From assembly GCA_018343915.1 (NCBI GenBank), contig JABRWF010000008.1, positions 2,976,001 to 3,040,000 on the forward strand: a stretch of 64,000 bases of DNA. The letters run 5' to 3'. The notes below the pieces were generated by a model. It saw only the letters and a program-made list of their open reading frames with translations, searched no databases and was not told the origin of the DNA. The position numbers and the translations under genes are program-made. Below are positions 10,871-22,930 of this stretch, piece after piece. This DNA comes from Agroathelia rolfsii. Its lineage: Eukaryota; Basidiomycota; Agaricomycetes; Amylocorticiales; Amylocorticiaceae. The first letter of the stretch is position 1, and every line of letters begins with the position of its first letter.

Positions 10871-12120
10871 CAATCATTTGGCCTTGTTCTTGGATCATGT
10901 TAAACATGTCATCCTGTGTCATTAGGCTACTTGTCGGCCCCTAGTTTGCTGGTGGTGGTGGTGATGTTGGTGTTGGCACTGATGCCACTGCCACCTTCTG
11001 GAAAGGATTGTTCGAGCTGCCTTTATCAGCTTTTGGACTCCTACAGTCCCGTGCTATATGCCCTTTCTTTTGGCAATTATAACAGATGATGTCTTTCCGC
11101 CTAAACAGATTGTTGGATTGTGTGGTCGGATTATTTTGCGTTGCAGCCACTTGCAACGGGGAGGTCTGCTGGGCAGGACCTGCACTCAGGAATAGGTTTT
11201 TTGATACATTGGGTGTCCTTCCCAATATAGTAGCCGAGATATCCATCGCGTCAGGATTGTTCCGCTGGAGGTCAGACTGGGGGTTGTTGTTGTACTAGTA
11301 TCTTTTGCTGGATAACATCTCCTCCTTCATTAGGTTGACTTCTGTGTCATGTACCGCATTCATCAACTTGGTTAGGGTTGAGGTGTCCCTATCCCAGCCT
11401 GTAATGATACGTTGTAGCTTGACGTTCATCCTCTCCAGGTACTTCTCTCTAAGGTCATCATCGGATAACCCTGTCCTTTTACCTAACAACATAAAGGCCA
11501 TCCCAAAATTCCTTGTGGATGTGGTGCCTTGTCGCAGGTGACGCAGCTGGTCTCTTGCTGCTACTTTTTCGTCAAAGGCCCTAAATAAAGATTTGAAGCT
11601 TTCAATTACTTCCTGGTATGTTACGGGCCCAGGTACCCGGTTTTGTAGTCCTAATTCGGTGTACCACAAGCTGGACCAGGCCGTGGCACCTTCCACCATT
11701 AAACCCAAAAGGTATTTCACCTTTTCCTCGTCCGTAATGTATACTCTGGGATTTAGCTCCAGGTAAGCTTGAAACTTTTGAAGGAAAGGGTGATAATTGA
11801 CCCATTGTCTGTCGAAAGTTGGTGGCGCATGCCCTATTTCTTTAGGCTTGCCTCGTGCTTCGCCCTGCTGCTGCATCCATTGCATCATCATTGTTTGGTT
11901 TTGGATGAGCTACTGCATTAAGGCAGCATTGTCGACTTGTTGCGCCATTGGTGATTGGGGGCGAGGGGAGTTATGTACGGATGCGTGTGTGGATGGAAAC
12001 GGGGGGAAGAATGTAGGGTTTTCTTCGTCAAAAGATTCCTCTTCAGATGATTCTGCTTCAGAGGATTCTGCTTCTGACTCAGGTTGAGGGGGAGTGGGTT
12101 CTCATGGTGGGTTTGGGTGT
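10842..12120 (-). pseudogene. Outer element gag
   Basis: Matches the inner gag along its length, including the CCHC knuckle at about 11040-11085. It is broken by TAG at about 11294 (TGG in the inner copy) and another TAG near 11912 (CAG in the inner copy). It ends at TAA (10842-10844) directly after GGGTTTT. Confidence 0.85.
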
Positions 12121-12533
12121 GAAATGATGGGCAAGCTCAACAGTAAAGACTGGAGACTCCCGAAGTGATTTATACAAGATAGAAGTTTTTTGTTTTGCCC
12201 TTTGAGCTAGGCCTAATTCTACTAATGTATACTACTTGTTCTGGGCTACTTGTAGCAACCGAAGTCTTTTTCGTCTATCCACTTGGGTGATTTTCCCTTT
12301 AATAGCTTGAAAAAACCAATGCAACCGTGGATACTAATACCACTTGCAAGCTGGCCAAGAATACTCCCAGAAACAAGAGATGTGCGAAGATGAAAGACTA
12401 CTACTTTTGTATGTATATTGACTATGGTAGTCTACAAAATTTGTATAGTAGTTTGTTCTTTTGCTCAAAATAATGTGGCTCACTACACCACCTCTAGTGC
12501 ACAGAGCAACTAGCACAGAAAGGGATAAAAGGG

Positions 12534-12544
12534 AGATTCGTTCT
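12534..12544 (-). promoter_or_regulatory. Self-priming PBS of the outer family-A element
   Basis: The minus strand reads AGAACGAATCT, 2 nt from the LTR end at 12547, as in the inner copy. Confidence 0.75.
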
Positions 12545-12546
12545 AA

Positions 12547-13531
12547 TGTCAAGAGTACACCTGACTCTTGTCACCAAAACTCAACCTAAGCCTACGTCAA
12601 CCCCTTAAAGGTACAGGGTAGCCAAGTAACGGCTTTTTTACAACTCCCAAGGCTAGGGATGCGTGGGTGTACACTTCCTTGCGCTGTTGTAGCTGTCACG
12701 CAAGTTCGAGTCTTTATGTCACCAAGCTTTACTCCAAGTCTACTAGACTTTCAAGTGAGGTCTACACTTAGAATACAAACTGTCTTGTGTATGCTACTAG
12801 GTGTGCGATGTATCTTAACCGCAACAAACGCAGGGCAATGCCTTTGTTCGCTTGAGTGCACTGAGCACTATGAATGTGTTTACAGAAGTGCAAGTGGTCA
12901 CCCAATGGGCTGGACCTGTATTATGTGCTTCTCACGTAGAGGGGCACTAAGCGTCCTCTAAATAATCAGTAGCACCGAGCACACTGGCTACCTCCTAGTA
13001 TGGAGCCGAGAGGATTTGGGGGAAGAGAGAAAGAGGGGGGGGGAGACAGGCTCTGATAGCCTATAGAGGTGAAGGGCTCTAAAGACAAAGTTTTTATTAT
13101 GTTAGCATTTACTTAATACAAAGCACTACTGTGCTTACCTGAAGACAAAGAGAACGAATCTGAGGTCTTCAGGTAAAGGCACTACAGGGTTATATACTAA
13201 TTCTACCTGGTCTGTGCACAGTTCCATGGTCTGTGCGCAGTAATGCTAAGTATAGCGTGATATTGCGCCATTATTTATTATAGTGAGCCTAAAGTGGTGT
13301 CATGATCCGACCCCATGTTCTAGACTCTGCTCACATGATATGTCACATGACTAGTGGTCACATGATGGCCAGTCACATGGTCGACTGGTCACATGACTTG
13401 CTTAGTCATCAAAGTGTGTGTTTATGTAATATACAATATATATATCAAAAAATAGAGAAAAATCAGGAAAAATTCAGAAAAATAATAAAAAATTCAAAAT
13501 AAAATTATAATACATTGAGCGACTTGTAATA
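12547..13531 (-). repeat. 5' LTR of the outer family-A element (985 bp)
   Basis: Ends TGACA on the minus strand. The outer terminus is TA rather than TG, apparently decayed. Right flank TACCT fits a family-B LTR sequence. Confidence 0.88.
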
Positions 13532-13579
13532 TACCTCGTGCATCGGAGGCATTTCCAATGTATCTACTGATATTTCCCC
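13532..13579 (+). repeat. Family-B LTR fragment (interior), plus orientation
   Basis: Matches the intact family-B LTR interior near 27653-27700. It is the segment between the outer A element (left) and an inverted family-B copy (right). The rest of this LTR resumes at 15469. The left part is outside the window. Confidence 0.75.
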
Positions 13580-15468
13580 TGTCAAGAGCTGCCTTCACAG
13601 CTAGCTCGGGCGGTGCGGCGATGCCCCTGGGGTGCTAACTGCTAAGTATCAAGGCTTGCGCGCTTGACTTATCTAACAAACACAACCCCTTGTAAGGTAC
13701 GGAGGCGGGCCGTAAAGCCGGGTTTTACATGTGTTACTTGGCTAGATATTTATCAGGGACCCATGTGCTCCCGTTGCTGCTCTTTGTAATAGGGTACCCT
13801 ATTGACTACTTTGCTAGGCTTGTGATTGGTACTCTAGACGTATTGTCTTCCCATGTACTCACTTTGCATCAAATAGTTTATATAGTGTTTCTTACTGGAG
13901 ACAGGTGGCTTAGCCCACCGTGGTCTATGTTATCCCTGCAAGGACTTGTTACTGCCTTGACCAGAATGAACTGGATTTGTTTGTCACGCACAGTGCCTCC
14001 TTGTATTGAGGACTTGAAACTTAGATTGCCCTCTGATACTAGGGCTTATGTGTACACTACTTAGTTGCCATTGAGGCCTTACACTAAATAGGAGAGAGTG
14101 TGTATGGGGGTGTGGGCTAGGGCAAACAAGCCTGAAGGCGAGATGATATATTAGTAATATGTAGTAAGTACAAGAGGGGGGGATGCCCTTACCTGAAGGC
14201 AAGAAGGTCGAAGCTAAGGTTCAGGTAAGGGTTACATGCTTGTATTTATACATAAATGAAAGGGCCCGTGCGCAGCCTCGTTGGTCTGTGCACAGCCGGG
14301 GTTCATAAGCAGGAACATGTAATAATGCAGGGGCAGTGCTTTGTGACTAAGTCCGATGAGCAACCAATCGGAGTGATGAGTCTAGTACTCCTTAGTAATT
14401 GCACAGTGATCGGAATGACCCTAGTTCCTGAGTCTAGACCTTTTGATGAAAAGGAATGATCTAGACTCCACCTTCCTAATATACTCTTGTCACAAGCACT
14501 CCTGTCACGTGGGGCTAACACAGCCAGTCACATACGCATCAAGATGTCACCTGCAAGGTATTTTGTCCATATCTCAATAAATAAAAATCGTAAAAATACA
14601 ATAAAAATATGTATATGTTCGTAAAGAAACGGCGAAAAATGTCCAACTTATAACACTAAGCGGCTCACTGCTAGATGGCAGCCCTGTGGGTTCGTGGAGT
14701 CGCCTCTTCGATATCTTGGGGCCTGTGGCAATACGGGTGACGCGGCAAGCAGTCAAGCGTACGGCAGGTTGAATGGGAGGTCCGGCGAGATCAGGCGTAG
14801 AGCGGAGAGACCAAGCGGAGACGAGATAACTAGATGAGACACTTGAGGACGCTCAAGTCCATAGGTTGACTGCTGGCTATGCAGCGGGTGTAGGGCTTGT
14901 TTAGGGCGATACACACTTAATTTTCCGACTACTATAACTACTACATCAGGTACAGTACATATATACGAAGTACAGTAGTCGAGAAAATGATAAATAAGGA
15001 AAGGCAAGGAAAACAATAAAGACAATAAAGAATAGCGCGCGCCGTGCACTCTGGTAGTTGTGCCATGCTGTGTACAAAGGCGGGGGTGCGTTCCTTTGGA
15101 ACCATTGGCGGTCTAATCATCGATCAGAGCGCAATCATGGGGAAAGTCCAAGCGCGATCTTCCCAGATAGGAAGGATCTGCTAGTGCGGGCACATGGTGA
15201 CTCGGGGATTGACATCGAGAAGTCCAGTCGGCATGTGGAACGCTCTGATGGACAGAAGCGCATCGATGATGGAGAAGAAGCACGAAGGGTAGCCATGCAC
15301 ATGGCTCCGGGGAAACGTCGGCGGACACATCGGAAATGCTTCCAATGCATGGGGTATGCGGCAACTCAGAAGGGAGGGCATCGCCGGTGATTCCATTGTA
15401 GATGTTCGCGTATGTTGATGTATGCGATCGGGACGTTCAGCAGCCGGGTGTATTGGCGGGTCGTGACA
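13580..15468 (-). repeat. Family-B LTR (net 875 bp) split by a family-X LTR
   Basis: The plus strand starts TGTCAAGAGCTGCC and ends CGGGTCGTGACA, the same termini and net length as the family-B solo LTRs at 27543 and 36800. The flanks TCCCC and TGCAC do not match. About 220 bp of the surrounding B copy are missing at the junction, so this is not a simple insertion. Short ORFs inside are not genes. Confidence 0.8.
13647..14655 (-). repeat. Family-X solo LTR (1,009 bp), TSD CTAAG
   Basis: On the minus strand it starts TGTTATAAGTTGG and ends TTGATA. CTAAG flanks it at 13642-13646 and 14656-14660. It contains a TATAAATA box and, downstream, an intron-like segment (donor CAG/GTAAGG, branch TACTAAT, acceptor GCCTTCAG). 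Confidence 0.85.
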
Positions 15469-15966
15469 TGCACCCCCACCTTCGTGCACAGCATAGCACG
15501 ACTACCAGAGCACGCGGCATGCACTATTCTTTATTGTCTCTATTGTTTTCCCTTCATTTCTTTATTTATCATTTTCTCAACTACTGTACTTTGTATATAT
15601 GTACTGTACTTGATGTAGTAGATACAGTAGTCGGAAAATTAAGTATGTATCACCCTAAACAAGCCCTACACCCACTGCATAGCTAGCGGTCAACCTGTGG
15701 ACTCGAGTGTCCTCGAGCATCTTGTCTAGTTTCTTCTTTCTAGCTTGACATCTCTCACTCTATGCCTGATCTCGCCAGACCTCCTGCTCAACCTGCTGTA
15801 TGTTTGACTGCTCGCCGTGCTACCCGTATTGCCGCAGGCTCCAAGATATCGAAGAGGCAACTCCACAAACCCACAGGGCTACTATCTGGCAGTGAGCCGC
15901 TTAGTAGTTAGTGCTCCCGGGGTATTGCTGCACTGCCTAGGCTAGCTGTAAAGGCAGCTCTTGATA
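15469..15966 (+). repeat. Family-B LTR 3' part, plus orientation
   Basis: Continues the B copy of 13532-13579 after the inverted copy. It ends CTCTTGATA (CA decayed to TA) and passes directly into element D pol. Confidence 0.8.
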
Positions 15967-17425
15967 CCTAGTACTAGTGCTAAGGTAAAGGCTTCTTTTA
16001 GGCGGTTGAAAGCTTCTTGCTTCTTGGATTCCCATTTCCAGTCTACCTTGTCGGTAAGTCAGTCCAAGGGTTTACAAATTTGGGTGAAGTTTTGAATGAA
16101 GCATTGATAGTAGTTGGCTAACCCATAGAATTGCCAGACATCGGAGACCTTCTAGGGGGTAGGCTATTCTAAGACCGCTTTAACCTTTTCAGGGGTCATG
16201 CGGATTGAGCCAAAAGAGACTAGAGCCCCTAAGATATTTACTTTGGGGACGTCATATTCAAACTTCTCCAGGTTAGCAAAGAGGTTGTTTGATGTAAGGA
16301 TTCCTAATACTTTTAACACTTATGCCCGTAGTTCAGGTTCTGTCTGTGCTCCAATAATGATGTCGTCGATGTAATGTACCAACTATCCCATTTGGTTAAG
16401 TTCATAAAATAAGTTATCCATCATGGTTTGTATGGTTGCGGGTGCATTACATAAACTAAACGTCATTACTGTAGGTTTGAAAAGGCCTTTATTAGTGATG
16501 AAAGCTGCCTTATGTTCGTCTCCTTCCCTAATCCAAATGTTATTGAAGCCCCATCATAGATCTATTTTGCAGAAGGTTTGGAACTTGGTCATTTTGTCCT
16601 GTAGTTTAGAGATAAGTGGAAGAGGGTAGGCATTTTCTATCATTTCGGCATTGAGTTTTTGGTAGTCTTGGACTGGACAAAGGGAGCTATTCTTTTTTGG
16701 GATGAAGAACATAGAAGCAGCAATAGGATTTTCAGATTTGTAGATGTACCCCTTTTTGAGGTTTTCCTCAAGGTAGTCTACTAATACTTCTTCTTCTTTG
16801 ACTGAAAGGGGATAAGCTTTACTTTGTCTAAGCTGTGCTCCATCTTTGAGCTCTATTTTGTGGTCCCAGGGTTTTCTAAGTGGTATTCTTTGGGAGGCTT
16901 CTTTAGAAAATACCAAAGTGAACTCGGATGCCTATTCTGGTAGGAGACTGGATGATATAGTCATGTGATTTGAATGCGTAACTTTTCCTGCTGACCAGTC
17001 TATAACTGGGTTTTCCAACCGGAGCTAGTCAATCCCTAGGATAACGTTTTCTTGCCCAATATCTGTAACTAGGAATAGGAGTTTCTTTCTTATTCTCTTA
17101 ATACTTATTTCAAGAACAGCAATTTCCTCAATTTTTCCTTGAGTATTGAGCAAGTTGTCTATGTTATGTACAGGGATAGAGTGTGGTAATTTTTTTGTAT
17201 TTATTTTATTTTCTTTAATGAAACAAGAATAAATAAAGAAAGAGGAGGCACCAGAGTCAATTATTGATAGTGTTACAAGGGAAGAAAATTGTCCATGAAA
17301 CATAAGTGGAATGTGGAGGTGCTGTCCATGCACACCAGAAATAGAAACTGAGTTGCAAGAAAGAAAGGAAGAAAATCTATTAGACAAATAGGGGTCAGCC
17401 AAAATGGCCCTTTCCATTGACCCTT
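15967..17425 (-). pseudogene. Element D (Ty3/Gypsy) pol fragment: protease and RT
   Basis: Reading leftward: aspartic protease (IDSGAS near 17240-17260), linker, RT fingers and palm, up to the RNase H boundary, where the family-B LTR interrupts it. The RT catalytic aspartates are still readable near 16360-16375, but frames are broken by many stops. Residual ORFs are 16554-16916 and 17025-17417. It is distinct in sequence from family A. The remainder of pol lies left of the window. Confidence 0.82.
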
Positions 17426-17435
17426 CTAAAAACCC
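17426..17435 (-). promoter_or_regulatory. Gag/pol frameshift heptamer of element D
   Basis: The minus strand reads GGGTTTTTAG: GGT TTT then the gag stop TAG (17426-17428), with pol open in the -1 frame. It matches the arrangement at 5267 in family A. Confidence 0.65.
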
Positions 17436-18055
17436 ACCTTATTCTTGAAGGTGGCAAGTGCTATGGCTTGTTGTTTGACCAGGGCTTGTAGGTCTGCCAT
17501 CATCATTGTAGAGGACCCTTCATTGATATCATCCAATATAGCGGACGAGCCTAGCTGGTTGGTAGATGGAGGAGATAATGTTATTGCCAAGGTTGTTACT
17601 TAGACCCTTGGTCTAGATCCTTGATACCTTGAAACCCGAGGGTTGGTGCAATTGGAAGCAAAATGCCCCCATTGTTGACAGTTGTAATACTGCACCATGC
17701 TCAAGTCTCTTGGTGGGCATCTACTCCCTTGTGTAGCCAAAGTTAGGGTGGGTAGAGCTTATGCCGTATTGATTATGATTGGGTTTGCGGTAGTTCCCTG
17801 CATATTCTAGAATCAAGGATGGGGCTTCCAGCCATCTGTCCAAACCCCCATGTCACACAGCCCTTCTTCAGCATTTATGGCAGCCTCTATCAAGTATTCC
17901 AGGCTGTCCCATCATTCTTTAAGATATCCACCGATGACACCTTTGATTTTTGGGGAGAGGGCCTGCCAGTATTGCACCCTGAGATCTTCTCCTGACAGCT
18001 TCATTTGATTGGTGAGGGTGGAGAAAGTGGCTGTAAAATCTGCCACTAAGGAAGT

Positions 18056-19041
18056 TGTTACGAGTCGCTCGTTGTACTATAATTTTATTTTGAAATTTTC
18101 ATTATTTTTCCGAATTTTTCCTGATTTTTCTCTATTTTTTGGTATATATATTGTATGTTACGTAAGTATACACTCTGATGACTAAGCAAGTCATGTGACC
18201 AGTTGACCATGTGACTGGCCATCATGTGACCACTAGTCATGTGACATATTATGTAAACAGAGTCTAGAGCATGGGTCCGGATCATGACACTACTTTAAAC
18301 TTACTATAACTAATAATGGCGCAATATCACACCATACTTAGCATTACTATGCACAGACCATGTAAACTGCACACAAACCAGGTAGAATTAGTATATAACC
18401 CTGTAGTGCCTCTACCTAAAGACCTCAGATTTGTTCTCTTCGTCTTCAGGTAAGCACAGTAGTGCTTTGTATTAGATAGATGCTAATATAATAAAAAACT
18501 TCGTCTTCAGAGCCATTACCTCTTAAGGCATGACTGCCTATCTCTCCCTTCCCCTCTCCATTTATCCCCTTCCAAAATCCCTTAGGCTTTGTGCCAGAGG
18601 GTTACTATGTGCTCTGTGCTACAGTAGATAAAGAGGTCGCTCCGTGCCCCTCTTCCGTTAGCGTGCATAAGACAGGTCCAGGCCATTAGCTGACCATTTG
18701 CACTACTGTACACACAACATAGTGCTTAGTGCACTCAAGCAAACAAAGGCATTGCCCTGCGTTTGTCGTGGTTAAGATACATTGCACCCATATCCACATA
18801 CACAAGATATTTCCTGCCTTAATAGTAGACCTCGTGTGAAAGCTTTGTAAGCTTGGAGTAATACCTGGTGACTGAAAAGCTAGAAGTTGCATGACAGCGG
18901 AGACCGGGCAAGGAAGTGTACACCCGCGCGTTCTAAGTCTTAGGAGTTGTAAAATAGCTTTACTGGCTACCCCGCACCTTACAGGGGTTGACGTAGACTT
19001 TAGTTGAGTTTTAGTGGCAAGAGACAGGTGTGCTCTTGACA
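18056..19041 (+). repeat. Family-A solo LTR (986 bp), TSD GAAGT
   Basis: Starts TGTTACGAGTCGC, ends CTCTTGACA, and is flanked by GAAGT at 18051-18055 and 19042-19046. It is inserted in element D gag. It is more diverged from the complete element's LTRs than they are from each other. Confidence 0.93.
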
Positions 19042-19401
19042 GAAGTGCCTTGTTTCAGATCCTAGAGCTTTTGGAGGGCAATCCTCCCAAAATCCCTTGC
19101 ACCATATAGTGCCTTGAACTTGGTGTAAAAGTCTCTTTCAAAACTAAAACCCTTAGTATCAATGGCGTTGTCAAACTTCTGACTCCAGGCTTTTGGAGCT
19201 CCTTCTAGAAGTCCTACAAAGAAACACGCTTTTGTGTAGTCCAAGGAATATATCCTGGGATTCAGCTTGATGTGATTTTTGAAGCCAAATACAAAGGATT
19301 GATATTTAGACCAATTACTAGAGAACTTCTCAGGTAGTTGTCCAATTTCTTTAGGAGTTGAAGATGTGGCAATGGTGGCAGGAGCGGGTTGTTCTCTTTC
19401 T

Positions 19402-20676
19402 TGTCATGAGAAGGGAATTTTTACTGATTTTTCGGTTATTTTCTTGTATTATTTGGACAATTATTTAATTAGTTATTGAATTTTCTTTACTTTTCTTTCT
19501 CTTTTCTTATAAAATTACCCCTTTAGGGCGTGGACTATGGGCAGTATAGAGGTCATGTGATTGGCCCTCACATATACCAAGCCACACATCACAGGAGTAA
19601 TCTCGGGGCTGTATGCACTTCTATTTCACTATCACGCACAGCCTGGGAACACAGCCTTCCCTTCCTGAACAATTCCTAACAATTACTGGTATCGATCCGG
19701 AAACGGATCTCTACACGGATGCCTGGTGGAGTTAGGGAAAAAGTTCTTCCCCTACATTGCCATCTTTATGCTTCTATCTTCCTCTGTACACAGACTACCA
19801 AGGCTACATATGGACTCTTCAGTAGTAGTATAAAAGATACATGTAACTTGTCCTAAAAGGCCAGCTTCGACCTCTTCGCCTTCAGGCAAGTAAAAAAAGG
19901 TTTTTGTATTTCCTATGTAGAGATTACTAATAAAACACTTTGCCTTCAGGATAAATTCCTCAGGCCTAGGCCCTTTATCCTAGCCCCTTTTCTTCTCTCT
20001 CTCCCTCTCTTTATTACTTGTAGGTAGTGCAAATCCCCTAAACGTGTGTGTGAAGCTTTAAGAGAATTGATTAAGTACGAGATAAGAAAGTACCCAGCCC
20101 CTCTTCAATAAGATATAAGAGTAGGGTATCTGTGGGAACACTCGTACTTAGGTACTTCAGAAAACTTAAGTGTTGAGAGGTGTATTATTTGGCTTAGCAT
20201 ACAAGTAGGCTCTCCACGCCCAATGTTGTAAGGTCAAGGAGTATACCCTTGACATTAGGTCAAAGCTACCAGGTTTCCCTCGGACTTCCACGGTCTGAGA
20301 AGGCAAGAGTAACGATCTTGCACAAAGAGCATCATTTTCAAATCTTTATTATGTATACATTTCTGAGTGCATAAGGAATAAACTACTTTGGAAAGCAATT
20401 ATGTGTGGCCCTCTAAAGCCCATTTACAACTCCATCAAGACAAGAATAATGTGTACATTCCACGTGATTTCTTGGCTATATCCAAAGCGCAATACAAACC
20501 TAAACCGTTTGGCGTTCTAGGAGTCCTCCTTGAGGATTAAAGTTTATTATTCCTAAGTGCAAGTAGCACCTTTTCCACCCCTCCCTGCCATTATATTTTT
20601 TTGTGTGATTTTGCATGATTACTATACGGGCAAGCTCTAGCCCCTGACGAAGAAGAAAAATTCCCTTCTCATGACA
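19402..20676 (+). mobile_element. Family-E insertion with an inverted U3 end (LTR + leader + inverted terminus)
   Basis: A full family-E LTR (19402-20254) is followed by TT, an 11-nt PBS (20257-20267), about 390 bp of leader, and then the exact reverse complement of the first 21 nt of the LTR (20656-20676). TTTCT flanks the whole unit at 19397-19401 and 20677-20681, so it integrated as one piece with two U3-type ends. A normal 3' LTR end is absent. Confidence 0.85.
20257..20267 (+). promoter_or_regulatory. Self-priming PBS, family E
   Basis: AGGTCAAAGCT lies 2 nt after the LTR. Family-E LTRs contain AGCTTCGACCT, its reverse complement except for one CpG-type change, downstream of a TATA-like box. 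Confidence 0.7.
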
Positions 20677-21047
20677 TTTCTAGGAGATTGGCAAAACGGG
20701 CCTGGGTCTCTTGCATCTGCTCCATGGATGCTTGAATTTGTATTTGATTGGCTTGGAGCAGAGCCAGGATTTGCCTAAGTTCCTGAGGGAGGGATATTTT
20801 GGCAGGTTCTTTAGGGGTGACTTCTCTTCTTTTCTTGCAGCAACATTCTCGGTGGCTTTTAGAAGGGGAAGGATATGGAATGATGGGGGATTCGGGGTAC
20901 AATGCTTCTGTGGTGTATCGTCGGCGGAATTCTGAAGGGGAGGGGTATTCGGAAGGTGCTTCTTCCTGCCCTTCTGGGGTCTTTGGTGGAGAAGCTTGTA
21001 TAGATATGGCTTTCTTGCTGGATTCTTCTTCTTCTTCTGATGGGTGC

Positions 21048-22783
21048 TATCAAAAGCTTCCTTTACAGCTAGCTTGGGTAGTGCGGCAATACCCCTGGAG
21101 CGCTAACTGCTAAAGCTGCTCACTGCTGGATGGCAGCCCTGTGGGTTTGTGGAGTCGCCTCTTCGATATCTTGGGGCCTGTGGCGATACAGGTATCATGG
21201 CAAACAGACAAGCACATGGTAGGTTAGTGTGGGTGTTCCAGCGAGATCGAGTGTAGAGCAGAGAGATCAAGTAAGAAGGGAGTAACTAGATGAGACACTT
21301 GAGGACGCTCGAGTCCACAGGTTGACTGCTGACGATGCAGTAGGTGTAGGGCTTGTTTAGGGCTAAACACACTTAATTTTCCGACTACTGTATCTACTAC
21401 ATCAAGTACAGTACTATATACTAGAATATAGTAGTCGCAGAAAGATAAATAAAGAAATGAAAGAAAACAATAAAGACAATAAAGATCCAGCATGCACCGC
21501 GTGCTCTGGTAGTCGTGCCATGCTGTGCACGAAGGCGGGGATGTATTCCTTTGGAACCATCAGTGGTCTGATTGTCAATTAGAGTGCAATCATAGGAGAG
21601 TCCAAGCGCAATCTTCCCAGATAGGAAGGATCCGCTGGTGCGGGCATATGGCAACTCGGGGATTGACATCAAGAAGGTTAGTCAGCATGTAGAATACTCT
21701 GATGGACAGAAGCGCGCTGATGATGGGGAAGAAGTATGAGAGATAGTCGTGCATATGGCTCCGGGGAAACGTCAGCGGACACATCGGAAACACTTCCGAT
21801 GCACGGGATATATGGCGACTCAGAAGGGAGGGCGTTACTGGTGATTCCATCGTAAGTATTTTGTCATGAGAAGGATATTTTTGCGGATTTTTTTCGACTA
21901 TTTTCTTGTATTATTTGGACCTTTATTTAATTAGTTATGGTATTTTCTTTCCTTTTTCTTTATTTCTCTTATAAAAATTACCCTTTAGGGCGTGGACTGT
22001 GGGCAGTGTAGTGGTCATGTGATTGGCCCTCACGTGTTCCAAGCCGCACGCCACAGGAGTAATCTCGGGGCTGCGTGTACTTCTATTTCACCATCACGCA
22101 CAGCCCAGGAACACAGCCTTCCTTCCCTGAGCAATTCCTAATGATTACCGGTATCGGTCTGGAAACGGATCTCCACACGGATGCCCGGTGGAGTTAGGGT
22201 AAACGCTCTCCCCCTGCATTGCCACTTTCATACTTCTATCTCCCTCTACGCATAGACCATCCATGCTGCGCACGGACCATTATAGAATAGTATAAATAGT
22301 GCATGTAACTTGTCCTGAAGAGCTCAGCTTCGACCTCTTCGCCTTCAGGCAAGTAAACCCCAGGTTGTATTCTCTCACATAGATTACTAATGAAATCTTC
22401 GCCTTCAGGGTATTTTCTTGTTGGCCTAGGCCCTTACGTCCTAGCCGTCCCCCCCTCTCTCTCTCTCTCTCCCCTCTACTGGAAGGCGGTGCAAATCCCC
22501 TTACGCGTGTGTGTGTGAACTTGAGTATAAGACGATCACGTGAGAGTTAATAAAGTACCCAGCGCGCCCTCAATAGACAAAGGGATTTGCGTATCTGTGG
22601 GAACCCTCTTACGTGGGTACTTTAGTACTTAATTGTTTAAGGAGTATATTATTTGATTGTGTGCACAAGTAGGCTCTCCAAGCCCAACGTTATATAGTCA
22701 AGAGTGTACCCTTGACATATTTGTGAATATCAATGTGTGCGATTGGGATGTTTGGTGGCTAAGTACGTTGGCGGGTTTTGACA
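21048..22783 (-). repeat. Family-B solo LTR (net 875 bp), TSD GGTGC, split by a family-E LTR
   Basis: GGTGC is present at 21043-21047 and 22784-22788. The left end is decayed (TATCAAAAG for TGTCAAGAG). Removing the E insertion and its duplication leaves 875 bp, as in other B copies. Confidence 0.9.
21862..22717 (+). repeat. Family-E solo LTR (856 bp), TSD TATTT
   Basis: Starts TGTCATGAGAAGG, ends ACCCTTGACA, and is flanked by TATTT on both sides. It contains an intron-like segment at 22349-22408: donor TTCAG/GCAAGT, branch TACTAAT at 22385-22391, acceptor GCCTTCAG. A 13-nt repeat (TCTTCGCCTTCAG) borders both ends. Confidence 0.92.
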
Positions 22784-22930
22784 GGTGCGAAGTGGAGCTT
22801 GATGCGACTTTCTTTGTTACTTCTGGTGGGGAGGCAGTGGCTTTAGTTGCCCACGGAACTGGGACTTCTTTTGGTTTGTAAGCTGTGCCCCTACATGTGC
22901 TCATTCATAGAGCAAAGGTATGCATTTTTC

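Larger units (their letters stand above)
1..13531 (-). mobile_element. Outer family-A Ty3/Gypsy chromovirus, interrupted by a second copy
   Basis: A minus-strand chromovirus whose 3' LTR is cut by the window edge (1-38) and whose 5' LTR lies at 12547-13531. Its pol reads leftward and is split at 2587/9826 by the insertion of a plus-strand copy of the same family. Codons on either side of that insertion join in one frame. The primer-binding site is intact at 12534-12544. Coding is broken by several nonsense codons. The right flank is TACCT, the presumed target duplication. That flank continues into a family-B LTR. Confidence 0.9.
17429..22930 (-). pseudogene. Element D gag, split by three insertions
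   Basis: Gag segments lie at 17429-18050, 19047-19401, 20682-21042 and about 22789-22930, separated by a family-A solo LTR, an E-derived insertion and a family-B solo LTR. Visible features are a degenerate CCHC knuckle near 17645-17695 (one Cys replaced by Trp), capsid sequence at 19062-19244 and a Gln-rich, possibly coiled-coil N-terminal stretch at 20669-20902. Its reading frame is interrupted in several places besides the insertions. Confidence 0.75.

Noticed and set aside
14753..15686. ORFs of 80-110 codons on both strands
   Set aside because: They lie in family-B LTR sequence, and similar chance frames recur in the other B copies at 21200-21900, 27584-28030 and 36959-37675.
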